Source of the DNA: Erwinia endophytica
Lineage (GTDB): Bacteria; Pseudomonadota; Gammaproteobacteria; Enterobacterales; Enterobacteriaceae
Length of the DNA: 64,000 nucleotides
Reading direction: 5' to 3'
Assembly (NCBI RefSeq): GCF_009295515.1
Contig: NZ_RQVV01000011.1
Coordinates: 310,001 to 374,000, forward strand
A model generated the notes under the pieces. It searched no databases. It was not told the DNA's origin and was given only the letters and a program-made list of their open reading frames with translations. Positions 17,513 to 28,569 of the stretch are shown in pieces. The stretch's first letter is position 1; each line of letters starts with the position of its first letter. The translations under genes and the position numbers were made by a program.

Positions 17513-18606
17513 TGAGTCAGCAGGAACAGAATCAGTTCGCTGAACGCGAAAGAAACAACCGGTTGCGGATTTTATCGATCGCCTTTGGGGCAGGGATTGC
17601 GGTCGTCGGCGTATTGGTTATCCTTTATGCTTGGCAGTTGCCGCCATTCACCAGCCAGATCCAGTCGACGGAAAATGCCTATGTGCGCGGTCAGGTGACC
17701 TTCATCAGCCCGCAAGTCAATGGCTATATCACCGCGGTCAACGTGCTGGATTTTCAGCCGGTACATCAGGGAGATGTACTGATGACCATTGATGACCGTA
17801 TTTATAAACAACGCGTGCATCAGGCACAGGCGCAGTTGGCGATGAAGAAAGCCGCGCTGGAGAATAATATTCAGCAGCGCCGTAGCGCCCAGGCGGTGAT
17901 TGAGCGTAACCAGGCTGCGCTGGCGAATGCCAAAGCCCAGGCGGTAAAGAGCGGTCTGGACTTAAAGCGAGTGGAGGATTTGACGTCTGATGGTTCACTC
18001 TCTGTTCGTGAGCGAGATGCGTCGCGTGCCAGCAATAGTCAAACCATCGCCGATGTACAGCAGGCTAAAGCCACACTGGAGGTTTCCCGCCAGGATCTGC
18101 AGAGCGTCATTGTTAACCAGGACTCGTTGGAAGCGGATGTCGCCAGTGCCGAAGCCGCACTGGAGCTGGCGCAGATTGACCTGGATAACACCCGGATAAT
18201 CGCGCCACGAGACGGTCAACTGGGGCAGATTGCGGTACGGCAGGGGGCATATGTCACCGCCGGTACCCGCCTGACGTCGCTGGTTCCGCAACAGATGTGG
18301 GTAGTGGCGAATATGAAAGAAACCCAGATGGCCCGCATCAGAGAGGGGTTGCCGGTTAACTTTACGGTTGATGCCCTCAATGGCGAACGTTTTCAGGGCG
18401 TGGTGGAGTATATATCGCCCGCGGCCGGTTCTGAATTCAGTGTTATTTCTCCGGACAATGCTACCGGTAACTTTGTGAAAATTGCCCAACGGATCCCGGT
18501 AAGAATTAAAATTACCAGTGATAACGTCGCTCATCTGCGCCCCGGTATGTCAGTTGAAGTGAATATTGATACGACTGCAAAACCGGAAAACAGGGAGACG
18601 AAGTAA
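17512..18606 (+). CDS. HlyD/EmrA-type periplasmic adaptor
   Basis: Membrane-fusion protein that links the MFS pump to the outer-membrane factor. The 364 residues comprise a short cytoplasmic start and one hydrophobic anchor (about residues 22-43, AFGAGIAVVGVLVILYAW). The biotinyl-lipoyl half-motifs (NAYVRGQVTFISPQVNGYI; NTRIIAPRDGQLGQIAVRQG) flank a long alpha-hairpin (about residues 95-215, rich in Ala/Gln), and a beta-barrel end follows. It shares a base at each end with its neighbours (TAATG at 17510-17514 and 18604-18608), so translation is coupled through the operon. Confidence 0.9.
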   Translation: MSQQEQNQFAERERNNRLRILSIAFGAGIAVVGVLVILYAWQLPPFTSQIQSTENAYVRGQVTFISPQVNGYITAVNVLDFQPVHQGDVLMTIDDRIYKQRVHQAQAQLAMKKAALENNIQQRRSAQAVIERNQAALANAKAQAVKSGLDLKRVEDLTSDGSLSVRERDASRASNSQTIADVQQAKATLEVSRQDLQSVIVNQDSLEADVASAEAALELAQIDLDNTRIIAPRDGQLGQIAVRQGAYVTAGTRLTSLVPQQMWVVANMKETQMARIREGLPVNFTVDALNGERFQGVVEYISPAAGSEFSVISPDNATGNFVKIAQRIPVRIKITSDNVAHLRPGMSVEVNIDTTAKPENRETK

Positions 18607-19985
18607 TGCACTGGAGGATTTCACTGCTGGTTGTGACGCTGGCGGCAACCTTGTCAGGCTGTGCCACCAATGTGGAAAAAGCCCCGACATCATTGCCTGT
18701 TCCACCGCAGTGGCGTAACCAGGTCGGGCCATCTTCCCCCGTTGAAGCAGCATGGTGGCGGGCTTTCGGTGATGAAAACTTGAACCGGCTGGTGGAACAG
18801 GCATTACGTAATAACCTCGATATCCTGACGGCACGCGCGCGAGTCGATCAGTATCGTGCTCAGCTACGTGCCGATCAGGGTGATAATTTCCCGACGCTTG
18901 ATGCCGGGGTCGCGGCATCACATGCCAGATCATTATCTGCCGTTACGGGCCAGCCTTATGAATATGCAGTGTTTCAGGGCCAGTTGCAGGCCAGCTACAA
19001 TGTTGATCTATGGGGGGCGCGTAGTAGCAGTATCAATGCGGCAAAGGCTTCACTGGAGGCCGTCAAGGCCGCTTCATCTGCTGCGGAGCTGACAGTTGCC
19101 AGCTCAGTGGCCTCGGGATATATGACATTGCTTTCTCTGGATGAGCAGTTGCGTGTCACACAGGCCACGCTGGCCACACGAGAGAATTCGCTTAATCTCG
19201 CCCAGCGGCAGTATACCACTGGGTATACCTCGAAACTGGAATGGGTACAGTCACAGTCGGAGTACCAGACGACCAAAGCACAGATTCCCGTTTTGCAGCA
19301 TCAGATTGCTCAGCAGGAGAACGCTCTGAGTATTCTGGTTGGTATGAATCCGAGAGAGATAGCCCGATCAAGTCGTTTTGAATACGTCGTGCCGCAGCAT
19401 TTGCCGTCGGTGTTGCCGTCAGAGCTGTTGCAGCGTCGTCCTGATATTGTGCAGGCCGAGCGGTTGCTGTTAGCAGCTGATGAGACGCTGGCTTCATCAC
19501 GCGCCAAACTGCTCCCCTCCCTGAACCTGACGGCGACGGGGACTATGCAGAGTTCGGTCCTGCATCAGTTGGTGGATAACCCTTTCCGTTTGTGGAGCAT
19601 TGGTGGCAGTGTATTAGCCCCGATCTTCAACCGGGAGGCGCTCACGGCACAGGTTGATATGTCGATGGCTTCACGTAATCAGGCGTTGTACAGCTATGAA
19701 AAAGTGGTGCGGAATGCCTTCAGTGAAGTGAATGACGACCTGGATGCGATAGCACGTTATAAAGAACAACTGGTAGAGCTGCAAAAACAGCAGCAAGTGG
19801 TCAGCGAAGCGTTACGTATTGCCCGCAATCGTTATCAGAATGGCTATGCATCCTATCTGGATGAGCTGGATGCTCAACGCACCTTGTTCAGCACTCAATT
19901 GAGTGTTGTCCAGGTGAAGAACAACCTGCTACTGGCGCAGATCGATCTTTATCGTGCCCTGGGGGGAGGCTGGAACCCGCAGTAG
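18606..19985 (+). CDS. Outer-membrane factor lipoprotein (NodT/OprM-like)
   Basis: Outer-membrane channel of the tripartite pump. A lipoprotein signal is visible (LAATLSGC, modified Cys at about residue 18), followed by the OMF repeat structure. The first repeat begins AAWWRAFGDENLNRLVEQAL and the second RRPDIVQAERLLLAADETLA; each leads into coiled-coil helices. At 459 residues it is a normal NodT-family length. It is the last gene of the operon, and an inverted repeat follows 12 bases after the stop. Confidence 0.9.
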   Translation: MHWRISLLVVTLAATLSGCATNVEKAPTSLPVPPQWRNQVGPSSPVEAAWWRAFGDENLNRLVEQALRNNLDILTARARVDQYRAQLRADQGDNFPTLDAGVAASHARSLSAVTGQPYEYAVFQGQLQASYNVDLWGARSSSINAAKASLEAVKAASSAAELTVASSVASGYMTLLSLDEQLRVTQATLATRENSLNLAQRQYTTGYTSKLEWVQSQSEYQTTKAQIPVLQHQIAQQENALSILVGMNPREIARSSRFEYVVPQHLPSVLPSELLQRRPDIVQAERLLLAADETLASSRAKLLPSLNLTATGTMQSSVLHQLVDNPFRLWSIGGSVLAPIFNREALTAQVDMSMASRNQALYSYEKVVRNAFSEVNDDLDAIARYKEQLVELQKQQQVVSEALRIARNRYQNGYASYLDELDAQRTLFSTQLSVVQVKNNLLLAQIDLYRALGGGWNPQ

Positions 19986-19997
19986 TTTTTCTGTTCG

Positions 19998-20022
19998 CAG
20001 TAGCGGAGAGATGCCGCTACTG
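19998..20022. repeat. Inverted repeat after the efflux operon
   Basis: Perfect 9-base arms CAGTAGCGG / CCGCTACTG with a 7-base spacer, just after the OMF gene. It lacks a following T-run, so it is either a factor-dependent terminator or a mRNA 3' end stabiliser. Confidence 0.55.
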
Positions 20023-20262
20023 CCGCTGAGGACAGGGTGTCTGACTCGCACTAATAATGATGGACATCATGACCGATACCCGCCACGAGCCACCTGAAAC
20101 AAAAGCGGCATACTCGTTGTTGAATGATGCTCACAGGCTGTCGCGGTGCTTGCAGTCATCCCTGTTACTCTTATAATTTCTGAGCTGATCATTACTTTAT
20201 TGATGATGTAACGCGTTTTCCGCGTATTTCACGGTAATGAGCTTAATGGAGAATGGCCCCGT

Positions 20263-20430
20263 ATGGATATGAGAGAAGATCGGCTGTTGGCCCTGGTGGG
20301 CTTGTTGATTGCCGGACTGATCACTGTGGTGGTGTTATTTACGTTAACCTGGCTGTCCGATGTTCGTCGGATTCCAGCTCAACCCAGTAGCCAGCAAACC
20401 TGCTTACCCGAGAATTATCACCCTTCATGA
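20263..20430 (+). CDS. Small single-span membrane protein (55 aa)
   Basis: No family recognised. The open frame encodes 55 residues: a charged start (MDMREDR), one clear transmembrane segment (about residues 8-31, LLALVGLLIAGLITVVVLFT) and a short polar tail with one Cys and a Pro-rich stretch. ATGGAG lies 13 to 18 bases before the ATG. A strong hairpin (20485-20523) lies downstream, so it could be its own short transcript. Its hydrophobic, well-ordered pattern and normal codon use make it more likely real than chance, but there is no independent support. Confidence 0.55.
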   Translation: MDMREDRLLALVGLLIAGLITVVVLFTLTWLSDVRRIPAQPSSQQTCLPENYHPS

Positions 20431-20484
20431 CGTGTGTTTTCAGTCTGATTTGCTGACTGAGAATCTCCAGTGCGAGCGTTCATA

Positions 20485-20525
20485 AGACGAAACGGCCCCG
20501 TTGTGGAAGGGGCTGTCTCGTCTTT
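20485..20525. terminator. Bidirectional terminator before opgC 3' end
   Basis: Long hairpin: AGACGA-A-ACGGCCCC pairs with GGGGCTGT-C-TCGTCT around a 9-base loop, with one G-T pair and one bulge. It lies between the small membrane protein gene and the 3' end of opgC and can serve both. Confidence 0.7.
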
Positions 20526-20540
20526 CTGTCTGACTAATTT

Positions 20541-21671
20541 TTAACGCTGTGGTTTGCCAGAAAACAGAAAGCGCAGTAATGGGACCCGCAGGTGGAATTC
20601 ATAGAGAATAAATGCGATGCCGAAGACGAACACCAATCCCGTCAGGAAGCCCAGCGTGTTATTACTGATTTCCGGCACAAAGAAAATACCGTACAGGATG
20701 GTCAGCGGATGATGCACCAGATAAATAAACAATGAGGCATTCACCAGATAAGTCACCCGCGGGGAGTGGGAGTTGAGCAGGCGGTGCCCTAATGAGAACG
20801 CCACATTGACCATCCACAACCCCATCATCATTGATACGACGGCATCAATTTCATAGAGCCAGCCGTCGCCCCTGTTGTAAGTCTGGTTAGCGACATAAGC
20901 GACAAAGGCCAGAGCAGAACCGATAAACGTCCAGGGAACCGGCTTCACGAACAGTCCTTTAATCGCCGGGTATTTCCACGCCATGGCGCCGAGGATAAAA
21001 AATGGCAGGTAAAACAATGACTGCATTACACCATAATTAAACAGGCCATTACCCAATAGCTGAGGCGCAACAATAAACAACAGACGACGAACTGTCCCCC
21101 AGGCAAGACTGCAGAGCAGAATGGCAATACTGAGCCTGGTCCAGTTCAGGTCAGAATATTCTGTTTTTGCTGTTTTACTCTCTCGCAACCATTTGAACAT
21201 CCAGACCCCGGCAAGGGTGAGTACGATCAGAACCAGTAAAAACCACAGATGTGAAATTAAATCCCAGGTCAGCGCATTGAATTTGTCATAAAGCGACAGG
21301 CTACTCCAGTTACCTATTTTGGTGGTCCAGGCCTTAATCAGAAAAAACTGAGGCAGTGTTAGCAAGGGAATGGCGGCGAGCATCGGGATACCGATCCGCT
21401 CCAGACGCACTTTCACCCAGTGTTGACGGCTGTAGCGCAAGAACAACATGTAGGAAAAATAACCGGAGATAACGAAGAAAACCTGCATGCGAAACGCATG
21501 GATAAAGTCGTTTAAAAGTGTCAGCCATTCAGAAGGAACCGGGCTGTTCACCGACCATGATTGAGTTGAATAAATCAGTGAGACGTGAAATGGAACGCCT
21601 AAAAGCATCAGATAGGCCCTGATTGAATCAAAAAAATACTCTCTTTGCTGTGTTTTTTTAGTCATATTCAT
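20541..21671 (-). CDS. opgC: OpgC, glucan succinyltransferase
   Basis: Integral membrane acyltransferase that adds succinyl groups to osmoregulated periplasmic glucans. It belongs to the acyltransferase-3 family, with about 10 membrane spans. The N-terminus ([20 protein letters not shown]) has the typical RxxxxDxxRxxxxxxxxxxH pattern with the conserved His. It also has [13 protein letters not shown] and a C-terminal [11 protein letters not shown] motif. At 376 residues it is near the E. coli length. It is divergent from opgGH, 244 bases away, as in E. coli. Confidence 0.94.
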   Translation of the reverse strand: MNMTKKTQQREYFFDSIRAYLMLLGVPFHVSLIYSTQSWSVNSPVPSEWLTLLNDFIHAFRMQVFFVISGYFSYMLFLRYSRQHWVKVRLERIGIPMLAAIPLLTLPQFFLIKAWTTKIGNWSSLSLYDKFNALTWDLISHLWFLLVLIVLTLAGVWMFKWLRESKTAKTEYSDLNWTRLSIAILLCSLAWGTVRRLLFIVAPQLLGNGLFNYGVMQSLFYLPFFILGAMAWKYPAIKGLFVKPVPWTFIGSALAFVAYVANQTYNRGDGWLYEIDAVVSMMMGLWMVNVAFSLGHRLLNSHSPRVTYLVNASLFIYLVHHPLTILYGIFFVPEISNNTLGFLTGLVFVFGIAFILYEFHLRVPLLRFLFSGKPQR

Positions 21672-21915
21672 CCAATATTCAAAATGTTGCAGCGTTAACT
21701 CGCCTGGAATACGCTAAAGTTTAACACTTACTGTAGTGCAGAAATCACCGGTATACTATCAGGTGAATCTGTATCCGCTAAGCGCTTGAGAACAGGGCGC
21801 TAAAAGCGAGCAACAGAAGGAACTATCATGTTGTTGCGCTGTCGGAAAGCTGAATTATCCATTAAGATGGATGGGATTGTTTGAGCACCCGAAAGGGGGG
21901 GATGTGCTGATTAAA

Positions 21916-23472
21916 ATGAATAATAAGTCAAAACTGATGAAATTACGCTGGCTTGGCGTAACAGTTTTGTTGTCAATGTATGCCAGCTCAAGCTGGGCTT
22001 TCGGCATTGATGACGTTGCAAAACAAGCTAAAATTTTAGCCGGGAAAGGGTATGAAGTGCCGAAAAGCAATTTACCCTCTCAATTGCGCGATATGAAATA
22101 TGCTGACTATCAACAGATTCAGTTCAATCGAGATAAAGCCTGGTGGAGCAAGCTGAAGACCCCATTCAAGCTGGAGTTCTACCATCAGGGCATGTACTTC
22201 GATATGCCGGTGAAAATTAACGAAGTCACCGCATCAACGGTCCGGGAGATTAAATACTCACCGGACTATTTTAATTTCGGTAATGTAAAGCACGATGCTG
22301 AAACGGTAAAAAAACTTGGTTTTGCCGGATTTAAAGTGCTGTATCCGCTGAACAGTAAACATAAGAAAGACGATGAAATTGCCAGTTTTCTCGGTGCCAG
22401 CTACTTCCGTGTGATTGGTGCCGGGCAGGTGTATGGCCTTTCTGCTCGCGGCCTGGCCATCGACACAGCGTTGCCGTCCGGTGAAGAGTTCCCTCGCTTT
22501 AAAGAGTTCTGGATCGAACGACCAAAACCAGCGGACAGGCATCTGGTTATCTATGCGTTGCTGGATTCGCCCCGTGCGACCGGCGCCTATCGCTTCCTGA
22601 TAACTCCGGGTAAAGAGTCCACTGTGGACGTGCAGGCGAAGGTTTATCTACGTGATAAAGTTGGCAAGTTGGGCGTTGCTCCGCTGACCAGTATGTTCCT
22701 GTTTGGTGCGAACCAGCCTTCGCCGCAGATTAATTACCGTCCGGCGCTGCATGACTCCAATGGCCTGTCGATTCATACCGGTAGCGGTGAATGGATTTGG
22801 CGTCCGCTGAACAATCCGAAACGTCTGGCGGTCAGCACCTTCACTGTTGAGAATCCGAAAGGCTTTGGCTTACTGCAGCGGGGACGTGATTTTGCCCAGT
22901 ACCAGGATTTGGATGATCGTTACGATCTGCGACCAAGTGGCTGGGTTGAACCACTGGGCGACTGGGGTAAAGGTCACGTAGAACTGGTTGAGATCCCGAC
23001 AGCGGATGAAACCAACGACAATATCGTTGCCTTCTGGACACCAGAAAAACTTCCTGCTCCGGGCCAGGAAATGAATGTTAAATATCGTCTGCACTTCACC
23101 CGTGACGAAAGTCAACTGCATTCGCCGGAAATGGCTTTCGTGAAAGATACGCTGCGTTCAACGGGCGACGTGAAACAGTCCAATCTGGTTCGCCAGCCTG
23201 ACGGCACGGTAGCTTTCATTGTTGACTTTACCGGCCAGGAAATGAGCAAGCTGCCGGAAAATACGCCAGTAACACCACAAGTCAGTATCGGCAACAACGG
23301 TGAACTGGTGGAAAACAGCGTGCGTTACAACCCGGTCACCAAAGGCTGGCGTCTGATTATCCGTCTGCGCGTAAAAGATGCCAAACAGCCAACCGAAATG
23401 CGTGCGGCGTTGGTTAATGGTGATAAGACACTGACAGAAACCTGGAGCTATCAGTTGCCTGCCAATGAATAA
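21916..23472 (+). CDS. opgG: OpgG, periplasmic glucan biosynthesis protein
   Basis: Periplasmic protein needed to make the branched beta-glucans (formerly MDO). The mature protein closely matches E. coli OpgG ([49 protein letters not shown]). A signal peptide ([19 protein letters not shown]) is present. Several starts are possible: ATG 21916 is used here (518 residues); GTG 21904 is nearer the purine-rich AGGGGGGG; ATG 21937 would be closest to the E. coli start. It overlaps opgH by 8 bases, so the two are co-translated. Confidence 0.93.
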   Translation: MNNKSKLMKLRWLGVTVLLSMYASSSWAFGIDDVAKQAKILAGKGYEVPKSNLPSQLRDMKYADYQQIQFNRDKAWWSKLKTPFKLEFYHQGMYFDMPVKINEVTASTVREIKYSPDYFNFGNVKHDAETVKKLGFAGFKVLYPLNSKHKKDDEIASFLGASYFRVIGAGQVYGLSARGLAIDTALPSGEEFPRFKEFWIERPKPADRHLVIYALLDSPRATGAYRFLITPGKESTVDVQAKVYLRDKVGKLGVAPLTSMFLFGANQPSPQINYRPALHDSNGLSIHTGSGEWIWRPLNNPKRLAVSTFTVENPKGFGLLQRGRDFAQYQDLDDRYDLRPSGWVEPLGDWGKGHVELVEIPTADETNDNIVAFWTPEKLPAPGQEMNVKYRLHFTRDESQLHSPEMAFVKDTLRSTGDVKQSNLVRQPDGTVAFIVDFTGQEMSKLPENTPVTPQVSIGNNGELVENSVRYNPVTKGWRLIIRLRVKDAKQPTEMRAALVNGDKTLTETWSYQLPANE

Positions 23473-26026
23473 GTCTACTGCTATACCCACTGAATATATC
23501 GATGCGTTGCCTCTTGCAGCTGCGCGGAAAGAGGCATTGCTTGAAACGCTGTCTGCACAACCTGCTGACGCCTTCAGCCAACTGCATCAGACCCTGGGCG
23601 AAGATGGCCCCGTTGAGGCTCGTCCTGACGATGTAGCGTTGAAGTCAGTAAAATCACGTATCGAGATGACATGGCCAGACTCTGTGGGGAAAGGCGAACA
23701 GTTTGATAAAGATAAACTGGATCGCACCACATTGAAGGCGATGCCTCCTCATTCCCGTTCATCCATGTATCCGGAAGCCTGGCGCACCAATCCCCTGGGG
23801 AGAGCCTGGGATTCTCTGCGTGGTCGTCAGTCTAAGCCTCGTTACCGCAATGCTGAAGAGCAGCATGTGGAAGAGAAGTGGCGTAATGTTGGCTCCATTC
23901 GTCGCTATATTCTGCTGATCCTGACAATTGCGCAGACGGTGGTGGCGACCTGGTATATGAAAACCATTCTGCCTTACCAGGGCTGGGCGTTAATCGACCC
24001 GATGGAAATGCTCGATCAGAATTGGCAGTTGTCGGTTTTGCAGATCCTGCCTTACGTACTGCAGACGGGAATATTATTCCTGTTTGCGGTGCTGTTCTGT
24101 TGGGTCTCTGCCGGTTTCTGGACTGCGCTGATGGGGTTCCTGCAATTACTGATAGGTAAAGATAAGTACAGTATCTCCTATGGACTGAAGGGGGATGAAC
24201 CGATCAATCCGGCGCACCGTACTGCGCTGATTATGCCTATCTGTAACGAAGATGTGGAACGCGTTTTCGCTGGTTTGCGGGCGACGTGGGAGTCGGTGGT
24301 CAGAACAGGTGAACAACAGCATTTTGATGTTTATATCCTGAGCGACAGTTACAACCCCGATATCGCGATGGCGGAACAGAAAGCCTGGATGGAGCTGGTG
24401 CGTGATGTTGGTGGGGAAGGGCGAATTTTTTATCGTCGCCGCCGCCGCCGCGTGAAGCGTAAAAGCGGTAATATCGATGACTTCTGCCGCCGTTGGGGCA
24501 GCCAGTATAGCTATATGGTGGTGCTGGATGCAGACAGCGTGATGAGTGGCGAGTGTCTGACGGGGCTGGTGCGAATGATGGAAGCCAACCCGAACGCCGG
24601 TATTATCCAGTCTTCACCAAAAGCTTCGGGGATGGATACGCTCTATGCACGTTGCCAGCAGTTCGCCACCCGCGTTTATGGCCCGTTGTTTACCGCTGGT
24701 TTGCACTTTTGGCAGTTGGGTGAATCTCATTACTGGGGACACAACGCTATTATCCGTGTGAAGCCGTTTATCGAACATTGCGCACTGGCGCCGCTGCCGG
24801 GTGCCGGATCATTCGCTGGTTCGATTCTGTCGCATGATTTTGTGGAAGCGGCGTTGATGCGCCGTGCCGGTTGGGGCGTGTGGATCGCCTATGATTTACC
24901 GGGTTCCTATGAGGAATTGCCGCCAAACCTGCTGGATGAACTGAAGCGTGACCGCCGCTGGTGCCACGGTAACCTGATGAATTTTCGTCTGTTCCTGGTA
25001 AAAGGCATGCACCCGGTTCATCGCGCGGTGTTCCTGACCGGCGTTATGTCCTATTTGTCGGCGCCGTTATGGTTTATGTTCCTTGCATTGTCTACGGCGT
25101 TGCAGGTGGTGCATACACTGATGGAACCGCAGTACTTCCTGCAGCCGCGACAGTTGTTCCCGGTATGGCCGCAATGGCGTCCTGAACTGGCTATTGCATT
25201 GTTCTCCACCACGATGGTGCTGCTGTTCCTGCCCAAATTGCTCAGTATTATTCTGATTTGGTTCAAGGGCGCTAAGCCATATGGCGGAGTGGTGCGTGTG
25301 ACCGTATCTCTGTTCCTTGAGATGTTGTTCTCCGTGCTGTTGGCGCCGGTGCGCATGCTGTTCCATACCGTGTTTGTGGTCAGCGCGTTCCTCGGCTGGG
25401 AAGTGGTGTGGAATTCACCACAGCGTGATGATGATGCGACGCCATGGAGCGAGGCATTTAAACGCCATGGTTCGCAAATGGCGCTGGGTATTGTCTGGGC
25501 TGCGGGTATGGGATGGCTTGATCTGAACTTCCTGTGGTGGCTGGCGCCAATTGTTTTCTCGTTGATCCTGTCTCCTTTCGTGTCGGTTTATTCCAGCCGG
25601 TCGACAGCAGGCATTGCCTCGAAACACGCTAAGCTGTTCCTGATCCCGGAAGAGTCTGACCCACCGCAAGAACTGTTGGATACCGACAACTATCTGGAGC
25701 TGAACCGCTCAAGAGCGCTGGAAGATGGCTTTATGCATGCCTTGTTCCACCCGTCGTTTAATGCGCTCGCCAGCGCGATGGCGACCTCACGCCATCTGCG
25801 CAGTGAAGTACTGGAGTTTGCCCGTGAGCGTCAGGTTGACCAGGCGCTGAGTGAATCCCCTGCTAAACTGGATCGCGATCGTCGTTTGGCGTTGCTCAGT
25901 GACCCGGTGATACTGTCGCGGATACACTACCGTTTATGGCAGCATACTGATAAGTATCACGACTGGTTCGAGAGCTATCGGTCACTGAAGATTAACCCAG
26001 AGGCGATTCAGACTGTGAAGCCTTAA
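23465..26026 (+). CDS. opgH: OpgH, membrane glucan glucosyltransferase
   Basis: Inner-membrane glycosyltransferase family 2 enzyme that polymerises the beta-1,2 glucan backbone from UDP-glucose; in E. coli it also slows division by binding FtsZ when nutrients are rich. The catalytic loop shows [22 protein letters not shown] and the R/QxxRW motif [10 protein letters not shown]. Two spans lie before the catalytic domain (about residues 145-165 and 195-225) and about six after it. The 853-residue length is normal. It is followed by a clear terminator. Confidence 0.96.
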   Translation: MNKSTAIPTEYIDALPLAAARKEALLETLSAQPADAFSQLHQTLGEDGPVEARPDDVALKSVKSRIEMTWPDSVGKGEQFDKDKLDRTTLKAMPPHSRSSMYPEAWRTNPLGRAWDSLRGRQSKPRYRNAEEQHVEEKWRNVGSIRRYILLILTIAQTVVATWYMKTILPYQGWALIDPMEMLDQNWQLSVLQILPYVLQTGILFLFAVLFCWVSAGFWTALMGFLQLLIGKDKYSISYGLKGDEPINPAHRTALIMPICNEDVERVFAGLRATWESVVRTGEQQHFDVYILSDSYNPDIAMAEQKAWMELVRDVGGEGRIFYRRRRRRVKRKSGNIDDFCRRWGSQYSYMVVLDADSVMSGECLTGLVRMMEANPNAGIIQSSPKASGMDTLYARCQQFATRVYGPLFTAGLHFWQLGESHYWGHNAIIRVKPFIEHCALAPLPGAGSFAGSILSHDFVEAALMRRAGWGVWIAYDLPGSYEELPPNLLDELKRDRRWCHGNLMNFRLFLVKGMHPVHRAVFLTGVMSYLSAPLWFMFLALSTALQVVHTLMEPQYFLQPRQLFPVWPQWRPELAIALFSTTMVLLFLPKLLSIILIWFKGAKPYGGVVRVTVSLFLEMLFSVLLAPVRMLFHTVFVVSAFLGWEVVWNSPQRDDDATPWSEAFKRHGSQMALGIVWAAGMGWLDLNFLWWLAPIVFSLILSPFVSVYSSRSTAGIASKHAKLFLIPEESDPPQELLDTDNYLELNRSRALEDGFMHALFHPSFNALASAMATSRHLRSEVLEFARERQVDQALSESPAKLDRDRRLALLSDPVILSRIHYRLWQHTDKYHDWFESYRSLKINPEAIQTVKP

Positions 26027-26042
26027 TTAACTCAGGACGCTA

Positions 26043-26072
26043 AAAAACCGGGCATGATGTCCCGGTTTTTTT
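26043..26072 (+). terminator. Terminator of opgGH
   Basis: Stem AAAAACCGGG / CCCGGTTTTT with an 8-base loop followed by further T residues, 17 bases after the opgH stop. Confidence 0.9.
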
Positions 26073-26178
26073 ATTGCTGCAATCCATCATTTTACAGATA
26101 TTTTGCGTTTTAGCCGCAACCTGGCGCAAACTATTACTGTATGATAACGCGCTTTTTATTCAGTTTAATGGTTAACAG

Positions 26179-26421
26179 ATGATGGCAACAATAACGCGAG
26201 GACTGCTGCTGGGGTTTTGTATGATGGTCCTGAGTGGCTGTGGTAGCATCATCAGTCGCACGGTGCCGGGACAAGGGCATGGCAACCAGTTTTATCCTGG
26301 CGTGCAGTGGGATATTCGTGACACGCCCTGGCGTTTTTTGACCATTATCGACCTGCCGTTGTCGCTGGTGGTGGATACACTGCTGCTGCCGGTCGATGCG
26401 CATCACGGTCCTTATGAATAA
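26179..26421 (+). CDS. yceK: YceK lipoprotein (DUF1375)
   Basis: Small outer-membrane-type lipoprotein of unknown function. The signal ends in a lipobox (MVLSGC, Cys at about residue 21), followed by GSIISRTVPGQGHGNQFYPG and a C-terminal LLPVDAHHGPYE, both as in E. coli YceK. It occupies the usual place between opgH and msyB and is convergent with msyB, 6 bases apart. Confidence 0.9.
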   Translation: MMATITRGLLLGFCMMVLSGCGSIISRTVPGQGHGNQFYPGVQWDIRDTPWRFLTIIDLPLSLVVDTLLLPVDAHHGPYE

Positions 26422-26427
26422 AGGGCA

Positions 26428-26826
26428 TCAGAGGTAGTTATCCGCGTCGGGATTGTCATCTTCCCACTCTTCTTCCGCCGCTTCGTTTTCTTCCATGTCG
26501 GCTGGTGGTTCCAACTGGAATTCGCCCTCATCCCATTCATACAGGGTATTTTCTGGTAGCCATTCCTGACGCAACTCAACCTCGTCGAAATCACCGTCAA
26601 AGATGGCCTGCGCTGCTTCACCGCTACGCAATGACAGGCATTCGCCTTCCTCTCCTTCATCGGCAAAAAACTCTGCCTGCCACAGGGTGTCGCCATCCTG
26701 CATGATATATTTTTGCAGGTTAAACTGATTCACTGACGCTTCATCTTCTTCCATTTCCGGATTTGCAGCCAGGAATTCTTCCCGTGCGGCGTCTATCGCC
26801 TCTTCCAGCGTTATATACATTGACAT
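26428..26826 (-). CDS. msyB: MsyB, acidic protein
   Basis: A highly acidic soluble protein of 132 residues that suppresses protein-export defects when overproduced in E. coli. It matches MsyB through MYITLEEAIDAAREEFLA, EFFADEGEEGECL and YEWDEGEFQLEPP. The C-terminal tail is longer than in E. coli and almost entirely Asp/Glu (EENEAAEEEWEDDNPDAD). It is transcribed towards yceK. About 300 bases with no gene separate it from mdtG. Confidence 0.92.
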   Translation of the reverse strand: MSMYITLEEAIDAAREEFLAANPEMEEDEASVNQFNLQKYIMQDGDTLWQAEFFADEGEEGECLSLRSGEAAQAIFDGDFDEVELRQEWLPENTLYEWDEGEFQLEPPADMEENEAAEEEWEDDNPDADNYL

Positions 26827-27123
26827 GGTATTATCCCCTTATCCTGTCGTTGCTGATAAAGTAAAAATAGATACGAGAAAAGATATAGATGCAATTGATT
26901 ATTCTGTCAAAAATTGTTTAAAAGCAATATGTTATTGCTATATCTGACATGATGGTGCCAGGATGATCCGGCAATGTGATGTTATTCGTTTATGGTTAAC
27001 AGAATACCGATTTCCAGATGGATCAGATTAGACCGGCAGTAGACAAAGGACGCTTGCCACGTTGTTGAAATATAAACAGTTCATACTCAGCCAGTCGCGG
27101 GCTGATATCAACGTAATGCCATT

Positions 27124-28362
27124 CTACTTATCATCCAGTTCTTCCCGATACGCGTGACGATTGCGCAGACTCAGCCATGAATAGAGCGCATTAAACGCCA
27201 CCACGCTGGCGGTTACCACAAATACCGCGCGGTATCCCCAGTGTGCTGATACCAGCGCCCCGATCAGTGGGCCGGTCACATTGCCAATATCACGAAAAGA
27301 CTGATTATAGCTGAAGACCCGACCTGCAACCTGGTTGCTGGCATTATAGATAAGCAATGTTTGCACCGCGGGCAGTAGTGCACCATCAGCGGCACCCAGC
27401 AGGAAACGCAGGATCCCCAACTGTAGCGGGTTTTGTACCAACGACATTGGCAGTAACAACAAGACTGAGACTAGCAACATGGCGATCAGAATTCGCTCAG
27501 GACCGATACGATCGCCGAGCTTGCCCAGTCGGGGGGCGCTGATTAGGGCGGCCACACCGGGAACTGAAGCGATCAGCCCACTGACAAAGGCAAGATTCTG
27601 AATATCACCGGCGAGATCCCTGACGTACAGTGTCAGGATCGGGGCAATTGACCCGGTAGCCACCTGAATAATCAGTGTGGTCACAAACAGTGAAAGCACC
27701 AATTTGGGTTTTTTCAGCGAGGTGAACACCTGGCGAGCATGCAACATGTCCTTTTTTTTCACGGGCATAAATTGTTCACGAATGGCCAGCAAGGTCATGA
27801 TAAAACAGACGAACAGCACCGTGGCCGTAATAAAAAACACGGGTCGCAGGCCAAAGTTGTCGGCGAGAATCCCGCCGATCAACGGACCAATCAGGGCGCC
27901 GCTTACTGCGCCAGTCGAGAGCCAGCCTAAGGCCCAGCCGCTTTTATTTCGTGGTACCTGAGTGGCAATCAGGGCATTGGCATTTGGTACAAAGCCCCCT
28001 AACAGGCCGAGTAGCGCACGTAGCACCAGAAACTGCCAGATCGAGTTTGCCATCCCCATTAACAGCATGACGATCGACATCCCCAACGCCGAACGCAGTA
28101 GCATAATTTTTCTGCCTTTACGGTCCGCCAGTCCCCCCCAAAAGGGTGAAGCGATTGCCGAGAACAGGAAAGTGATACTGAACACCAGCCCAGACCACAG
28201 ATTAAGCGATTCAGGATGGGTTACGCCAAGCAATTCAACATACAGCGGTAGAAAGGGCATCACCAGACTAAAAGCGACGCCGGTAAGAAAACAGCCGCAC
28301 CAGGCGACAAAGAGATTTTTTTGCCAGTTGACAGCGGAGAGTGGAACGTCAGTGGTAGCCAT
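27124..28362 (-). CDS. mdtG: MdtG, MFS drug efflux protein
   Basis: Twelve-span MFS transporter linked in E. coli to fosfomycin and deoxycholate resistance. It has the loop 2-3 motif A ([15 protein letters not shown], residues about 82-96) and matches MdtG throughout ([40 protein letters not shown]). At 412 residues it is full length. In E. coli mdtG lies in the same place and is a Mar/Sox/Rob target; no marbox was searched for here. It shares direction with lpxL but is separated by about 200 bases. Confidence 0.95.
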   Translation of the reverse strand: MATTDVPLSAVNWQKNLFVAWCGCFLTGVAFSLVMPFLPLYVELLGVTHPESLNLWSGLVFSITFLFSAIASPFWGGLADRKGRKIMLLRSALGMSIVMLLMGMANSIWQFLVLRALLGLLGGFVPNANALIATQVPRNKSGWALGWLSTGAVSGALIGPLIGGILADNFGLRPVFFITATVLFVCFIMTLLAIREQFMPVKKKDMLHARQVFTSLKKPKLVLSLFVTTLIIQVATGSIAPILTLYVRDLAGDIQNLAFVSGLIASVPGVAALISAPRLGKLGDRIGPERILIAMLLVSVLLLLPMSLVQNPLQLGILRFLLGAADGALLPAVQTLLIYNASNQVAGRVFSYNQSFRDIGNVTGPLIGALVSAHWGYRAVFVVTASVVAFNALYSWLSLRNRHAYREELDDK

Positions 28363-28569
28363 GCGTGCTGAGGGACCCGTAGAGTAAGACTTATTATTAG
28401 CAGGCTAATTATGCGCTTTAAATAACCAACATAACAACAAGGTAGGCAGAAAAAACAGGAGAGTGAAGAGGCGTTGATGCCAGAGTGGAAAAGAGCGGGA
28501 GCCAGTGAAAGCGTAGATACAGCCGGTATTGAGAATGGTGGCGGAAGACAGGGCTGCCCGCCACGGGTA

